This document shows positions 62,600 through 64,000 of a stretch of DNA of 64,000 bases, one piece after another. This DNA comes from Manis javanica (lineage: Eukaryota > Chordata > Mammalia > Pholidota > Manidae), in the NCBI RefSeq assembly GCF_040802235.1, contig NC_133174.1:136949213-137013212 (forward strand), read 5' to 3'. Position numbers and translations under genes: made by a program. The notes under the pieces are model-generated. The model ran no database searches. It saw nothing but the letters and a program-made list of their open reading frames with translations, and had not been told where the DNA came from. Every line of letters starts with the position of its first letter. Position 1 is the stretch's first letter.

Positions 62600-64000
62600 A
62601 TCAGTTAAAGTAAAAGTTATATTCAACATTGCAATTATTTGGTTAATATATTAAAAGGCAATGCAAATTAGAATATAGTAAAAGTTTTATTAAGTCACAC
62701 TGGGACCCCCCAAATTTCAGCACCAGAGGAGTGAAACAGAGCTGTGCCAAGGAGAAACCTGCCCCAGCCTCCTGCCTTTTCCCCTCTGCTCAGCGGTGCC
62801 CTGCCCGTTAGGCTCACCTAGGCAATGCTCTTGTTTCCGGGCTCGCCAAGAACAAAGGCACAACACAGTGGACTCCCCAGGCTTCCTTCCTGCCCCTATC
62901 CACAAACACCTTTATTCCTAATCGTCCCTATACTTTCTTCTTATACCCAACCCAGGACTTGGTCCTGCATCCCACCCTTTCCTTTCCGGCTCCTCAAGGC
63001 CCTGTCACATCAAAACATCAATTACAGATTCTCGACTGCATCTTGAACCCTATCTTTCCCACTGATCTTCCCAGAAGCAGAAAATTCAACTTAAAGACAA
63101 AACAACACAAGACCAAATGATCTCCCATCCCGTGTCCCCTCCTAGCCCTAGCTCTGTCTTTCCATCACTACCAAGCTGTATCATGGATACTTAAGCGCCT
63201 ACGGCCTCCCCTGCCACTCCAAGCTCCGTGTGCTGCGATCAGCCTTCACCCACATGGCCACCAGGAACTGCTTTTATCAAGGCTGCTGGTCGCCTCTGGC
63301 ATGTCTGTGCGGCACCTGTACTGCTGCCCAGTCCCACTCCTTCTAGGCTCCCAGTGTGCTCCTGCCCTCCTCTGGTGCTCTGACACTCCCTTTTCAGTCT
63401 CGTTTTCTTCTCCTTAAATGGAGATACTCATCGGAGCCATACACTCAGTCTCCTCTCCCCCCAACAGAGACATACACACCTGGCATGCATTGCCTCCCAT
63501 TAGTTGGTTCCCAAATCTCTGTCTCCGACCCAGCTGTGGCCCACACCCAGCTCTTCAGAGGTGCCTCAGACAATGCCAGTCCTAATTTGAGTTCATTACC
63601 CCCACAACACACACCCTTTTACGCCTTTACCCTGCCACTATCCCCCAGCCTCTTGTCTCACTGTGAGGTACCATAATGCCTCAGCTACCCAAACCCTGAC
63701 GCTAGGAAGTAGCTTCTACTCCTTTGCCCAGCACGTTCGGCCACCATGTCCTGCCTTCTCTACCATCCAGACCTCTCTTGAATCTCCTTGCCCACTCTCC
63801 ACTGCCATCTCAGGCCCTCCTCATCACCAGCCAACTAAGCACTCCCAGTGGCCTCCAGTCTGCAAAGTCCTCTGCTCCCAAATGCCCTCCAGGCTTCCTT
63901 CAGGTCACACTGTGTGCTGCTCCTGAATGGCTCACCAGTGCCCCAGCAATGAAAATCCTATGCAGCCGTCTGATCTGGCTCAGTTTCCCTAAATTCTCAG
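62600..64000. other. TMEM185A intron with diverged pyrimidine-rich repeats
   Basis: No TMEM185A exon occurs after 62577. From about 63110 the plus strand is pyrimidine-rich, with L2-like phrases (CTCTTGAATCTCCTTGCCCA; GGCCTCCAGTCTGCAAAGTC) suggesting old LINE-2 material. Confidence 0.5.

Overview
The window is nuclear DNA from a placental mammal. It has spliced exons with GT/AG borders, abundant LINE-1 (L1) remnants of several ages, old L2 and MIR fragments and CpG islands. I saw no Alu, B1/B2 or BovB SINEs, so the species is probably neither a primate, a rodent nor a ruminant; I cannot name it. The gene content (MAGEA-type genes, HSFX-type heat-shock-factor copies, the EOLA/CXorf40 last exon and TMEM185A) matches the cancer-testis gene neighbourhood that lies at Xq28 in humans, so the window is very probably X-chromosomal. 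That is inference from family knowledge; no search was run.

Layout. 1-7.5 kb: three L1 fragments and an L2 block in AT-rich DNA. 8.1-10.9 kb (+): four intron-separated exons matching the C-terminal end of DDX4/VASA, an autosomal germline helicase gene in humans; this copy is degenerate. 13.6-17.5 kb (+): a CpG-rich patch, a short L1 tail, a MAGEA-type upstream region with a CRE-like site, and an open MAGEA-like gene (363 aa). 22.9-24.6 kb (-): two exons with intact splice borders that match FMR1NB (trefoil-like domain plus membrane segment). 24.8-26.7 kb: L1. 28.0-28.9 kb (+): HSFX-like pseudogene. 30.7-30.9 kb (-): last exon of an EOLA gene. 33.2-35.3 kb: large CpG island with a GC-skewed, repeat-rich half. 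37.5-47.7 kb: two younger L1 pieces, a probable solo LTR and a long tract of old antisense L1. 48.5-50.5 kb: an inverted copy of the MAGEA upstream region, continued by an expanded G-rich repeat. 50.5-52 kb (+): a second MAGEA-like gene (287 aa). 53.0-55.0 kb (-): a second HSFX-like pseudogene. 56.7-62.6 kb (-): the last four coding exons of TMEM185A with its 3' UTR; the 5' exons lie beyond the window.

Themes. Nearly all recognisable genes belong to germline or cancer-testis families (MAGEA, HSFX, FMR1NB, DDX4); TMEM185A and EOLA are the broadly expressed exceptions. The region has been reshaped by inverted and direct segmental duplication. MAGEA upstream DNA occurs in both orientations 33 kb apart, HSFX copies occur in both orientations, and an unprocessed DDX4 fragment and an FMR1NB copy sit where the human order does not place them. 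No bacterial, CRISPR or tRNA/rRNA features are seen.
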